Source of the DNA: Takakia lepidozioides
Lineage: Eukaryota; Streptophyta; Takakiopsida; Takakiales; Takakiaceae
Direction: 5' to 3'
Assembly: GCA_030704615.1 (NCBI GenBank)
Contig: CM060734.1
Location: forward strand, 18,786,001-18,850,000
Length of the DNA stretch: 64,000 nucleotides
Shown: one piece after another, positions 36,262-47,748 of the stretch
Numbering within the stretch: the first letter of the stretch is position 1
Layout of the letters: the number at the start of each line of letters is the position of its first letter
Made by a program: the position numbers and the translations under genes
The notes under the pieces: model-generated
Database searches by the model: none
What the model saw: only the letters and a program-made list of their open reading frames with translations
What the model was told of the DNA's origin: nothing

Positions 36262-36747
36262 ATGTTAATCTTCCCTCAGATTGAACATGAGTCAGAGGAT
36301 GTACTATGTGTTGGTTTGGATAGGTTGTCTGTCCAGGGCTCCCGCCATCATAGCAATCTCATGCCTTATCGTGATCGTCCTATTTTTGAGTGGGAACCCC
36401 TACCGGCATATTGCATTGACTGCCCTATAGCAGGAGACTTGATTATATACAGGGTCCCTCTCAAGGTGCATCCTTGGGGGTTCAAAATGATGTCGTATTG
36501 TGATGATATGCGATTTTCCAAATTCAAAGATTGGACCATGTGTGTGAGGCGAAGAGAACAGGTTATAGTGACATACATAAGTATAGGTGGGTGGTGGCTG
36601 GAATTGCAGAGCGAGGAACACCGAAGGTTCATTTCTGTGGATGATTGTTTGCTAACAGATATAGTCTCATCCTTGAGATTACGTCATGTTTTGGGGGTGG
36701 CCCACCAAAATGGCTCCGGGGGCTTAGGGGTTAACATTACAAAATGA
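36262..36747 (+). CDS. Unrecognised 161-codon ORF
   Basis: The frame contains CVGLDRLSVQGSRHHSNLMP, EWEPLPAYCIDCPIAGDLII and GGWWLELQSEEHRRFISVDD. It is rich in Trp, Cys and charged residues and reads more like protein than the surrounding frames, but no family comes to mind, and there is no visible promoter or splice evidence. It may be an exon or a transposon-derived fragment. Confidence 0.25.
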   Translation: MLIFPQIEHESEDVLCVGLDRLSVQGSRHHSNLMPYRDRPIFEWEPLPAYCIDCPIAGDLIIYRVPLKVHPWGFKMMSYCDDMRFSKFKDWTMCVRRREQVIVTYISIGGWWLELQSEEHRRFISVDDCLLTDIVSSLRLRHVLGVAHQNGSGGLGVNITK

Positions 36748-36839
36748 CACTTACACAATATCCACTTCTTTTACACGCGCAGTTGGAGTCATAAGCTCAA
36801 TACCATATAGGGGGAAGAGGCAACAACCAGCATGTAGCC

Positions 36840-36935
36840 CAGTAGTAATGGGCACATACCACGTTGGATGTGGTTGTGGGTTCAAACCACGGTCTGGTGT
36901 GTCATGAAGGTGTCCACCTTTCAGCTGGAAGAAGG
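36840..36935 (+). repeat. tRNA-derived SINE-like copy
   Basis: A box B (GTGGGTTCAAACCAC) is followed by GGTCTGGTGTGTCAT, AAGGTGTCCACCTTTCAGCT and GGAAGAAGG. The same sequence of phrases, mutated, follows the box B at about 37097. Confidence 0.45.
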
Positions 36936-36967
36936 CTCTTATTTATGCTAGCTTCGGTTTGGTGTCA

Positions 36968-36982
36968 TATATATATATATAC
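36968..36982. repeat. (AT)n microsatellite
   Basis: A short run of alternating AT between the two SINE-like copies. Confidence 0.8.
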
Positions 36983-37082
36983 TTGCAAAACATCTAATAG
37001 AGATACAACTAGCACATGGCCAATCTTGTCTCACAATAACAACGTCCATCTTAAGTCTAGAAACGCTAAATATATATAATGT

Positions 37083-37190
37083 TGTATTGGTGGTTTGTGG
37101 GTTCAATCCACCGATTGGTGTCACATAGGTGGCCACCTTCCTGCTGGAAGGCCGTAGCCCTTCCTGGTCAAGAGACACCATAATTTACCC
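37083..37190 (+). repeat. Second tRNA-derived SINE-like copy
   Basis: GTGGGTTCAATCCACC (box B) is followed by GATTGGTGTCACATAGGTGG, CCACCTTCCTGCTGGAAGG and AAGAGACACCATAATTTACC. It is related to the copy about 240 bases upstream in the same orientation. Confidence 0.45.
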
Positions 37191-37199
37191 TTCCTTCCT

Positions 37200-39460
37200 T
37201 CGGGAGGCGTCATATATTATTAATATTATTGTTGTATTCTATTAGCTTCTAATTAAGTTAGTATTACCTTATATTACCTTCTGATCCTATGATTGGTTAT
37301 GTTTTAGGATGTAATTTTGTCTTAACCTAGAGCTTAATTATGGAGCTTATCTCAAGCTGGCTTGAGCATATGTTGTAGCCTTTATGGTGCATTTCACATC
37401 TATTAAGGGCGAATCAATGAAGATGGGAGTAAACAATTGTTAACAAATAACACTTAATTTTTGCTAGTGTGCACAAGGGAAGTAGGGGAATAAAATTTTC
37501 TTAATAGGAGATGCCTTCTGAGCAATTATCTTCTCAATATGTCTCATCCGATATGGAGTCTCCAATAGTAAGGGCTGTAACAACACGACAACGTAAGCTG
37601 CCTCCTTATCGTGGAGGAGAATATCTCCAAGACGGCCGATACTACTTCGGTGTCGTTGCCGATGACGTCCGATATCCAACCGATACCCCCACCGATATCA
37701 CCAAGTCTGGTTGTTCATCCATCTACCTCTATTGTCGAGCCTATCGAGCATGAGCCGCCGATAGTGGCTGCTGATTACACCCCAATTTTGGAGCCAGTTA
37801 AGGGAAGAGTTAGAGGGAAGTATACTGGTCCGATCTGGGGGGGGATGAAGTAACATTTTAGCATTTCTAGAGGTAACTTTTATCCAGCGGTAAGTAGCCA
37901 ATGTGCAGGTTGTGGTGCAGGCTAGTCATAGATGTGCGGGGGTGGGACATGGGCTGGTGAAAGGAGGGGTCCCACCCAACCTGTTCCACGCCTTCTACCC
38001 ACTCTGCTGGGGCTCACAGTCACGCATTGGTAGGGGGCCTATTTCCATCAAAATGAGAGGTTAGGAGACCAGATATAGTAAAACATTTTCTAATAATTTT
38101 CTTAATATAAAAGTATATTTAGAACATATTTTTTGGAATTAGTTATGAATTCTCAAAATTTCTGTCTAGAGGGGCCAATACATATTTCATAGGGGGACTC
38201 AGAAACAGTGATTTGTTGGTGCCCATGACTCTCAGGTGTGAGACTTATTGCCCTCAGCCCCATGCCCTAATCTTCATATGTACCTATTCTGGCCCTAAAC
38301 CGCTTGCCCTAGGCTATAGGTATTACACATACTTATTTCCCTCAAATCCATGCCCTATCTTCACATGACACCTATGACTTTCTTTTAGCATAAGCATAAC
38401 ATAGAAGAAAGAAATGACATGTCCTCTATAACTGCCCTCCATTAATCACAATTGCACAATCATAAACAACCTTCCCTAATCTAGATTATTAGTATACTCA
38501 ACAATCTATTGTGAACTTATGTTTCGTCTATAAGCGGTGACAACTACATGTGCCAAGGGGTGCAGACACACATGCGCAAATTACAAGTGAGGGGGGGGGG
38601 GGTTATAGGTGACGGGAACGGGTCAACAGTTTGGAATAGGTCCCCTTTCCCTATGGAGGTGAAAGGCCATCCGTCACAGTGCCCAGCTAAAACTAGTTCC
38701 CGATGCATGACCACATTGGACGTTAGCTGCGGTGGCAGGACAACGTCAGTTGACGCGGGTGGGGTGGTACCCTGCGCGATGCGTCGCACGTCATCCGTTG
38801 GATCGTCAAGATCGTTCGATGCGTCGCGGGCTGTCTACGTCTGTCAAATTTGTGACAGTGCTAATCAATGGTTGGAGCATTTGATCCCAGTGGTGCATTC
38901 TTAATCATTTGCATTGGTGCATTAACCACTGCCAGATCTGCTGGGAGTCCATATCCACCGGGGGAACACTCCATCTTGTGCTACACCTCCGTGAGTGTAC
39001 CACGTACATCACAGGCTTGGCTTGTGTCGCAGCATTTGGAAGCCGACAGCCAAGATCCAGTTGGCAGGAGTTTGACAAGACATGAGGGGCGGGGATCCGC
39101 GACATACAGCAGCTGCCAGCTTGCAAAAAGAAGCTGCTTTCCGTCACACCACCCTCTCCTATCCGAATGCCTTCACAATCAGTCCAGGAATCACTCAATT
39201 TCCAGCTTGTACAACTATCAACGTGCCATTTCAGGGGCAGGCTGTACTATGCTGCGCACCACGTGGGACTGGCCGCTATCGAGGAAGAGGGAGGTCTCTT
39301 GTCGTTGTGCGAGATAAAGGTAATTCTGATGAAGCTGTTCCGCTTTCAGACGAACAATACCCGGATGGGAGGTCTGAGGTCATCCATGAGCCCAGCTTGG
39401 CTTGACTAGGAAGTCATCGGGGTCCCAGTTACAACAATCGCTGTTGCGAGAGAGACGGAG
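37200..39460. other. Gene-poor stretch upstream of the aspartic protease gene
   Basis: Two overlapping frames at 37511-37853 (one with PPPISPSLVVHPSTSIVEPI) look like a shifted Pro-rich coding relic but have no identifiable domain. A run of ten or more G lies near 38593. The 38.9-39.4 kb part is GC-richer and may hold promoter or untranslated exon of the downstream gene. Confidence 0.35.
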
Positions 39461-39468
39461 GCCAAAGA

Positions 39469-39508
39469 TAGAAAGAGAGAGAGAGAGAGAGAGACTGAGA
39501 GAGAGAGC
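39469..39508. repeat. (GA)n tract upstream of the aspartic protease gene
   Basis: An interrupted GA repeat lies about 450 bases before the start codon at 39958. GA-rich tracts are common in plant promoters and 5' leaders, so a regulatory role is possible but not shown. Confidence 0.6.
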
Positions 39509-39957
39509 GGAAGGTGGAAGGGGGAGGCTGCTCGGAGCGGCAGTTGCTGCAATCAGCGGGCGTGTTGAAACTGCAGGCGGTGGTCAGCGCAGCGTGAAGG
39601 CACCTTTTATGGAGCCACAGTGTGAGATGGATCATCCGTCTTGCGGCATTGGCAAAAATACTAATTATCAGTGGCAGCTTGGCAATCGTGGAAACACATT
39701 GAAGGCGAGGGCGACTTCGACGCCGTTGCTGGCTACATGGCACGCCAAACTTCCGTCACCTTCCTCGTCGTTGCAAAAAACAACTGGAGAGCGCACGTCG
39801 GCCGGCTGTGCATCTCTGTTAGATGATGACGTTGCTTTTTCGAGGATTGGTTGCAGTCCGACTATGGGAGGAGCTGCTGATTCATGAGATCATTTGGAGC
39901 CAGATTGGTTTACCTCTCGTTTTCAAGTAGTCGCGTCGTATCTCAACGCATTTCAGA

Positions 39958-42900
39958 ATGCAGTGGTGTCAGAATGGTTCGTCGACTGTGAAGTTTCTCT
40001 CGTTATTACTCGTGTGTGCTTACATGCTTGTTCGCTGCAATGGACACTCATTTAGCATGGAGATGATTCACAGGTTTTCTGACAAAGCGCGGGACATAAT
40101 TAAGGATCGTCATGGAGTGGAATTTGCATCTTGGCCTGCCAAAGGTAGCTTGGAGTACTATCAAATGCTGAAAGATCACGACCAGTCTCGCCATCGTGAT
40201 CGCATTCTTCTCGCGCCAGCCATCATCGCATTCTTCTCGCACCAGCTCAAAATCAGTACACGTATGCCGAGGGGAACATCACTCAGCAGCTATTTGGAGC
40301 GTAAGTTTTGTGCGGAATTTTTTCGGTTCCTCACATTCCTCAAAAATTTCACTCTTTTTTGTGGATGTTCAACATATCCAAGTATGGCCAGCTGGTACCT
40401 CAAGGAAATGTTCAGCGTGCAGGATGCCCCTCCCAGTAAACCTGTTTGTGCACTTTTCTCCAATATTTGCTAGCTAAAGTGAAACTTTCGATCCTACTTC
40501 AGATGTGTAATTCTAAAGTGAAGATGCTAACTCTTTTTATTAGCTTTTCCTGGTAATTGCTAGCTGACATCATAGCTGAGTTTTCCATTGACTTCCGGAA
40601 ATACATTCAGGAGTTGCCCTGTTAGGTGGTCATTGGTGTGCATGTACAATGGCGCAACATCAAACTTATGAGGCTGATTTTCACAGCTTGTAATTCATGA
40701 ACTTTATATGGAAGGTGAGACAAAATGGGACAAATGACTGAATTAGGTAGCCATCCGCAGCAGAGCTCCTCCTTTTTTTTTCCTTTTGGCAGAGCTTTTT
40801 ATAATCTTTGCCTGTTGATGCTCACGCCGTTGAAAACACGCAATAAAAAATCTTCCTAACAGGAGAGTCTTGGGGGATTAAATTGAAGTGTAGTCATCAG
40901 CCTTGTGAACACTTGTACATTCAAGTCAGTTTTTCACAAGAGCCTGGAGATTATTAAGTAAATGTAAGTTTTTAGGTGAATCCTCAAAAGTGGAAGGCCA
41001 GTAATGCTTGGAATGAATCAGAGTACATAGGGATGACAATGTCACAATTTCTAGAAGGAGATAAACTGAAAGACTTGTGTTAGAATCCATTTGCATCTAC
41101 TCAGGAGGCAGCTGTACTTTTTGGAGCAGGTTGCACTACTCTGTTGTGGATGTTGGAACTCCAAATGTATCATTTTTGGTAGCTCTCGACACTGGAAGTG
41201 ACCTTTTCTGGGTACCATGTCAGTGCATTGCATGTGCCCCTACTGCTGCTCCATACTATGCACCTGAAATTGTAAGTTTTCCTAAGCCCCTGATTCCATC
41301 AAGATACCAACTCCCAGAAAACATTCCTCTGCTTCTGCTCACTGAACATAGTAGTGTTTAGCTGTTCCAATCTCCTCACTGAACCCAATAAACTACTCTT
41401 TCTATTTGCAGATGCAAATCTGACCTCGGCATGTCTGATGCAATCCTAGGTGGCCTGAGGATAATTTTGTTTTGAGAATGTTTGAATTCTGAGTATTCTG
41501 AATGCACCTGTATGCCTCTGACTAACTATTGGGTTCACTGGGCAGAACACAAGTTTAAGTGTGTATGACCCATCTGCTTCATCAACCTACAAACCTGTTA
41601 GCTGCAGTAGCAAGCTTTGTGAGAAGGCGAGTACATGCTCCAGCCATGCGGAACAATGCCCCTACGAAATTGATTATGTGTCTGCAAATACATCCACAGT
41701 AGGGAAACTGGTTGAGGATGTTATTTATTTAATTCCGGAGAAAGGTGGACCTGTTATCACTGATCGCATCACTTTCGGGTATGAAGCTCCTGGTGCTGCC
41801 TATAGAGCTTTTTCTGTTTCTTATTCCATCAGATGTTTTCCTGCTTTGAGAGAAAGAAGGAAATATTCCACAGGAGTGTTTGTAAACAAAGAACCTAACA
41901 CAACAAAAGAAAGCCCTAACTTGCTTCATGAAGACAGACTACAATTTGAAGGAACCTGGCAGCTGGAGAGATAGAGAGAATGTACTTATAAGACTTTGTT
42001 TGCCATAGCCTTGTGGCCAAAGACACCACGGAAACATAGGGGATAGGCACTATTTTTGTGAGGAGGTCGCTCCAATAGTATAGCTTACCTTGGTATAAAC
42101 AATTAGTTTGGGCTTTCCAGATATCCTCTAGAAAGCCCTCACACAAGCATCAATCTTCTGTGTGTGAGCAGCCCAAAAGTTACAGCCCAACAGGCCAGGG
42201 CTTTAGGCTCAGCCTCGAGATTTTGAAAGTCGGTGGACAGAGATGCAGGGACCATGTTCTTTAGTTTCCTGGAAAGGGTCACTCTCTGGTGAGAATACCC
42301 TTGACAAAGTATTAGAAAATGGATATCGTCTTTCAGGTTGCCTGCACATTGGGCAATTCCAATCTCCTTTTCCTCTCTGCATCTGTTTATTGTTCAAAGG
42401 TAGGCTCCCCGCCCTGAGTTTAAATTTCAGTCTAGTGCCAAGGGCAGGTAGGCCCGTCAGATCATCCTTAGGGTCCTTGCCGATGTAAGAATGTACTCAT
42501 AAGAGATTGTTTGCCGTAGCCTTGTGGTCATTGACCCCGTGCCCAGTTTGAGCGGAACACAAAGGGACAGAAACTACCTTTGTCAGGGGCTGCCTACGCC
42601 GGTAGTATGACTTACCTTGAAACATGCAATTGATCCGAGTTTTCCAGATATCCTCTGGAAATCCCTTCGCACAAACATCAATATGTTGTGACCCAAAAAG
42701 GGCCTGGGCTTTTGGCTCAGCCACGAGATTTTCGAAGTTGGTAAACAGAGGTACAGGAACAACTCCCTTGATGGAATGAAGAGGGTGTCTCTCTGGTGAG
42801 AGTTCCCAAGACAATGAATGAGAAAGTGCATGTTGTCTTCAGGTCTATGCCCATGTAAGAATGTACTCATATACCTTGTTTGCCGTAGCCCATGTAAGAG

Positions 42901-45900
42901 AGCGCGGGAGTGAGAGAATGGAATGAAATGAAATGGTGCTTTATAACGTCCGCGGGAAGAGAGAGGCCATTGCATGATTATGGAGTTCTAAACCAGGTCA
43001 TCCATGGAGCAAGCAGTGTGGAACCGCACATACACTTGTTAAATGGGCTTTGCTAGTTGTATATGCAGTTTTTGTAGGTGTTCCGAGTGGCAAACGTATG
43101 TAATTTTGGTTCAGTATGAAGCTCCACTTATATTAAGCTGTTAGCTCGGTTCCTTGGAGTGTTGTAATGGATGGTCCTGACACTGCGGAGAACTTTACCA
43201 GCTTGATTCACTCTAGTGTCCACATGGAGACTGTCATTGAATGGTGGTAATCTTCTGCAATGCAGGTGTGGCCAGAACCAGTCAGGCTCATTTTTGCAAG
43301 GTGCTGCTCCGGATGGTCTTCTAGGACTCGGCCTATCAGATATTTCAGTGCCCAGCACACTTGCCAAAACAGGAGCAGTGAAGAACTCGTTCTCCATGTG
43401 CTTCGATCTTAATGGATCAGGAAGGGTTGTGTTTGGAGACACCGGCACAGTCAACCAAGCAAGAACTCCTTTTCTGAAAGTCCAAAATCAATAGTAAGTT
43501 CTAACCTGCCACCTGTTGATCTGCTGACCATTTGGACAATTGTCCTTTCCTGCTGGACCTAATAATGCGCCTAAAAATTGGCTTCCAGCAGGATGAAGTT
43601 CCAAATGTAGCTTCAGAGTTTGGTTCTGTATCCTTGGAGTCTGAGTTCTGTAACAGCCAGGAGTCTAGTCTATTTGTAGATGGTGTGTGAGCAGAGATTT
43701 TCAGTAGATCTTGCAGAGTCAGATGTCTTGCTTTTCATGTGCAGGAAGGTGCTAACATTTGAGCTCACCCAATCTACCGCACAGCCTGAAGATTAAGTTC
43801 TCAACAGGCAAAACTGACTTACAGCTAGTGCTAGCAGCCTGAGCCACATTCGGGTACTGAATTTGGTGGATGAAGGGCACGTGATCAAATCTGCCCTGAA
43901 TAAAAGGTCTTACTGGGTAGGTTTCCCCAGCTCGCGCTTTTGTAGAAGAGTAAACAGAGCAATTCTTAAGCCCCTCTGTGTGTCTGGGCCTTGACACAGC
44001 GTGACCTATTATGTCGAGGTAACCAACATGATGATGGGAGCAGAGAATGTTGCTTGGGGAGGTGCTGCTCTTATTGACACTGGAACCTCCTATACATATT
44101 TGGCCACCTCTGTCTACCAACTTGTGGTTACTAGTGTGAGTCTTCTTCAGCCCTGACTGTTGGCATGAAGTCCAGTTTCTATTGGCAATTGGGTTGTGTT
44201 GTTGTCTTTCTCTAAGGATTCAATGTGGAAGGGAGAGGTTGGCCTTAGGTTGGGATCTGGTTTTCAATGGAGTTTCTTTGCCACTTTGCCACTAATGTCG
44301 TCATTTTCACATCTAAGTAACATATGTGCTGTTCTACCTCAACAGTTTTCATCGCAAGTGAACCTACCGCTGCTCCACGTGAATGGCTGGGATGTTTGTT
44401 ATGCGACAACGTACGTCACTTCCAACCCTCACACTAGTCTGTTTTTTGAAGTATATCATACTGCCAAACAGCTACCCATGTCTTTGCAAGGGTCAGGTTG
44501 GATCTTATGGGTCCTCTTGCTCTAACCTCAAAGGGTCATGGTTATATTGCTGTTTCCTGGACGTCATATTTTGAGCTTGGGAATGTTTCCAGGGATTCAG
44601 ATGTTTAGGATGGATGTTGATGAGATGTTTGTGGGTAAATACTAGCTTAGACCTCACCATGGTGCAACTTAGCCGCGTGATAGCTATAGAGGGAGAAGAT
44701 GCTGGGCCACTGCCAGTACAATAAAAGCTTCCTACCAGCAACCTACGTACTTTTCCTACCAGAAGAAGAAGCTCCTTAATATCTTGTAAATGTTTATGAT
44801 GTTTTGCAGGAGATGGCTCACTGACACATGGTCGATCCTATCTTAACTTGTTGAATCTAGTGAAACAGGATTTTGTGGGTACTCTTGGAGTCATATAAAT
44901 TGCCAGAGGATACTCTAAGAAACCATTTTAGAGGATCACGTCCTTTATTCAGTGTGGCGGCATTTCTCTAGAATGTGATGGAGGAGTGGTCTGCATTGCT
45001 GCAGGGATCCAAATACGCAAATCCCCACCTTTACTTTGGTTTTGGGTGGCGGCCCCACCATGGACATTGTTAATCCAATTCTGGGGGTCTATGACGGAAA
45101 GGTTTTCACTTACGTTTGCAAATTTTAGCAGTTTTGAGTTATCAGACACAATGTTTCAGTTTGTCAAACTGAGAGCTGAAGCATGCCAGAGCAGGCATGT
45201 CGGAAAACGTGGTGGCAAATTACCTCCACATGAAACATCTGATAAAATATTAGCTGCAAAGTATCCTAGTCCCAGAATGATATGGCATGAACCTGACATT
45301 GAGATGTGTATTAGTTCAAATGTCCTATATGTGTTGTTTATACGACATTGGTTCATAGTTGAACATGACCAGTAAATGAACTTGCAACATATTTGTCCTA
45401 CATCTACAAAATATTCACTTCCTTATCACATGTCAGTTGTATGAGAATGTGTGTGATTGATCTGAAACTCTCTGGTCATGCTTTCATTTCAGAGTGGCAA
45501 CCTTGCTGGATTTTGCTTGGCCATCATCAGCGGTGGAGATCTTTCGATCATTGGTCGTACGTTTCCACGCCCTGTCCTTATATGTGAGAGCTTGGTCTTG
45601 ATGTTTTAGTGGTAGTGAGTTGAGTTCTAGGAATTGAAACAAGCCTTCTCCCTGTGAATACTAGTCTTTGCAATGGTCCCCACAAACACTCTCAGTATAA
45701 TCTTTAAAAATCATTCTCAAGTAACACAAATTGATCTGACCATGTGGATCTGACAGAAGCTACCTGTCTCCTTCTACTGTAGACAGTTTTTCTGCTAGTG
45801 TATGGAGTGATATGGAAACGTCGTGGAAATGACATGGAAATGACATTTCTGGAAATGACATTTCTGGAAATGACATTTCCATGAGTTAATGTGGTGTGGT

Positions 45901-46690
45901 GGCTGTGAACAGAAAATTTCCTGGCAAACTACAGTATTGTTTTTGATCGTGAGTCGATGCAATTAGGCTGGCAATCTTCAGACTGTAAGTAACCAAAACC
46001 ATGTTATATGAGTTATTTCAATGCCTAAAAATAACTGCCACAAAGTGATACCCTTGTGTGCAGGCATTGACTTCCCCGCTTGTCAGTGTTCTTCTGATCA
46101 GCTTGAAAGTCGCAGATGCTATGACTGGCAAGTTTATCCATGCAAAAGCTCGTTAGACCTTCAGCCAGTACCTTACTGTTCGGAAAATTCCCAAAAAGAT
46201 GGGATAAAGGGTAAAGGGTGGGTGATGAATATGAAGACATGGTTACAGCTCAGTGACATAACAGTCATGCGAGCTTTCGGTTCGCGACCAGCATTTAGTT
46301 TATTCTGCTTTCACTTGAAGGTGAATTTGGTCTATGGGTGCAGGCTATACGACTGATCAAACAGGAACACCATCAACAACTCCTGCACCGACAACTTCCC
46401 CATCAGCAGCTCCACCAGCCAAAAGTCCTGGAACCAATTCCACTACTCCCACTCCAGCTCCACCTTCACCTGACAAGATATCTCCTCCTCCCAAAAGACT
46501 GTACCCACCACCTCCAGCTGCCCAAGCTCCAGCATCTGGCCAAAGTGCCAATACTTCTACACTGCCACCCCCACCCCCAGCCCCATCCAGTACCACTAAA
46601 TCAACTAGTGCAGCTCAAGCTCTCACTCTATCTTCCATGGTGACAATTTCCTTGACAGTGTTGCTCATTTGTTTGACAAGACAATGTTGA
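39958..46690 (+). CDS. Plant aspartic protease (pepsin A1, nepenthesin-type) with probable GPI anchor; frame shift in exon 1
   Basis: Exons inferred: 39958-40300, 41130-41271, 41545-41778, 43266-43493, 44000-44135, 44346-44410, 45005-45101, 45493-45556, 45913-45984 and 46344-46690, with matching phases. The N-terminus has a signal-peptide-like stretch (FLSLLLVCAYMLVRCNG) and an FSMEMIHRFSDKARD propeptide motif. The catalytic motifs are ALDTGSDLFWVPC (exon 2) and ALIDTGTSYTYLA (exon 5); other family marks are FGCGQNQSGSFL, PDGLLGLGLSDISVPS and VFDRESMQLGWQSSDC. The last exon encodes a Pro/Thr/Ser-rich, arabinogalactan-like stretch and a hydrophobic tail (LSSMVTISLTVLLICL), a typical GPI-attachment signal, so the enzyme probably acts at the plasma membrane or wall. 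A 26-bp duplication in exon 1 (copies at 40201 and 40227) puts the start codon out of frame with the protease body; without it the frame joins into APAQNQYTYAEGN. Confidence 0.85.
40201..40252. repeat. 26-bp tandem duplication in exon 1
   Basis: CGCATTCTTCTCGC, then GCCAGC or ACCAGC, occurs at 40201 and again at 40227. Twenty-six is not a multiple of three, so the duplication shifts the reading frame of the aspartic protease. Confidence 0.85.
42040..42900 (-). mobile_element. Two tandem retroelement 3' fragments in an aspartic protease intron
   Basis: Minus-strand RGKGDWNCPMCRQPERRYPF (about 42370-42310) and HGHRPEDNMHFLIHCLGNSH with QRDTLF (about 42840) match the Cys/His region at 2.8 kb. 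The flanking phrase 'gaatgtactyataaga' with 'tgtttgccrtagccttgtgg' occurs at 41977 and again at 42488, showing a duplicated unit. They lie opposite to gene transcription within the third intron. Confidence 0.5.
45824..45880. repeat. 15-bp tandem repeat (GGAAATGACATTTCT)
   Basis: About three and a half copies lie in the intron before the ninth exon. The unit is itself nearly palindromic (GAAATGACATTTC). Confidence 0.8.
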
Positions 46691-47748
46691 AGATTGCTGC
46701 TTGGCATAGTCTGAATGACTGCCAAGATAAGAGGATATTGCCCTGGTTCGCATTTTACATTATAGCTTGTCAGTGAGGGGATTTCCAAACCATGATATTG
46801 GTTCTTGCAGGAAGGTTGCAAATTACTTGCTCGTTGTTGCTGTGCTGAGACAGCTTTATTTCTTGTTAGTTATTCCAGATTCCGATAGCATTTTTTACCT
46901 TGATGCTTAATCAGCATGAGCTTCACATGATTGAGCTCCATTCTGTCTCCTGGCTTCTGTAAGAAATTTTTCTCTTACAGATTGCTTAGTGCAGACCAAC
47001 CAAGTGTTTTCTCTAAATTAGAACTGAACTAAGTACAGATACGCAGCTTCCCATTGCTAAGTCTTGCGGGGGGCTGTCAGGCAGTTGGTCACAGAAGCAG
47101 CTGTTCTGAAAGGTCAGAGAGGAAGAATAATTTCAGAAGGCTGTGAGGCTGGAACCTTGGCAGCTTCAAGAAAAGAACAGGCAGACAATCAAACCTCTGT
47201 TTTTCAAAGAGCAGAGACATACAGTGGATGCAATCCACTGAAATTCGATTTGTGGCATATCAGTTGACCTTGTGTGTATTGTATCTCTTGTCACCCAGTC
47301 TTTCCGAGTGCTTCACTGCCTGTGTTCTTGGGATGTCAGGGTTTTGGGGTTGATGCAGTGATGTGAGCACCATGTACCAGGAATACCAGAGACAACACAG
47401 TCCCTGTGCGATGCTCAAGTGCAAAGAGTTTAGAAAGGAAACAAGTCAGAACACAGGCACAAGATCCGAAGCTTCAAACATATTGATGGTGTAATATACA
47501 TATTCATTATAAAATTGAAGGACATTCCAATACACGCAGGCAAGAGCTTTGCCTGCTTGCTTCAGCTTGGCCCCCAAGTTTCGAACATGTACAGGACTTC
47601 CTTCTATGGCTGCGCCCCAATTCAGTAGAACAAGGTTACTGAATAATATACAAATCTCCCATCGCCACAGAAGCATTTTCCCTTTGTGTTTGGAGCAGCT
47701 AACTTCACCCCACACAGGCATTGCCCACACAAGAGTCATCCAGACCTC
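46691..47748. other. Intergenic between convergent genes
   Basis: This separates the 3' ends of the plus-strand aspartic protease and the minus-strand F-box/kelch gene. It should contain both 3' untranslated regions. No other feature is supported. Confidence 0.45.

Noticed and set aside
38548-39405. Several overlapping ORFs upstream of the aspartic protease
   Set aside because: They overlap on both strands without domains; GC-rich sequence lengthens chance frames here.
46357-46596. Minus-strand Gly/Val-rich ORF
   Set aside because: It is the antisense shadow of the Pro-rich last exon of the aspartic protease.
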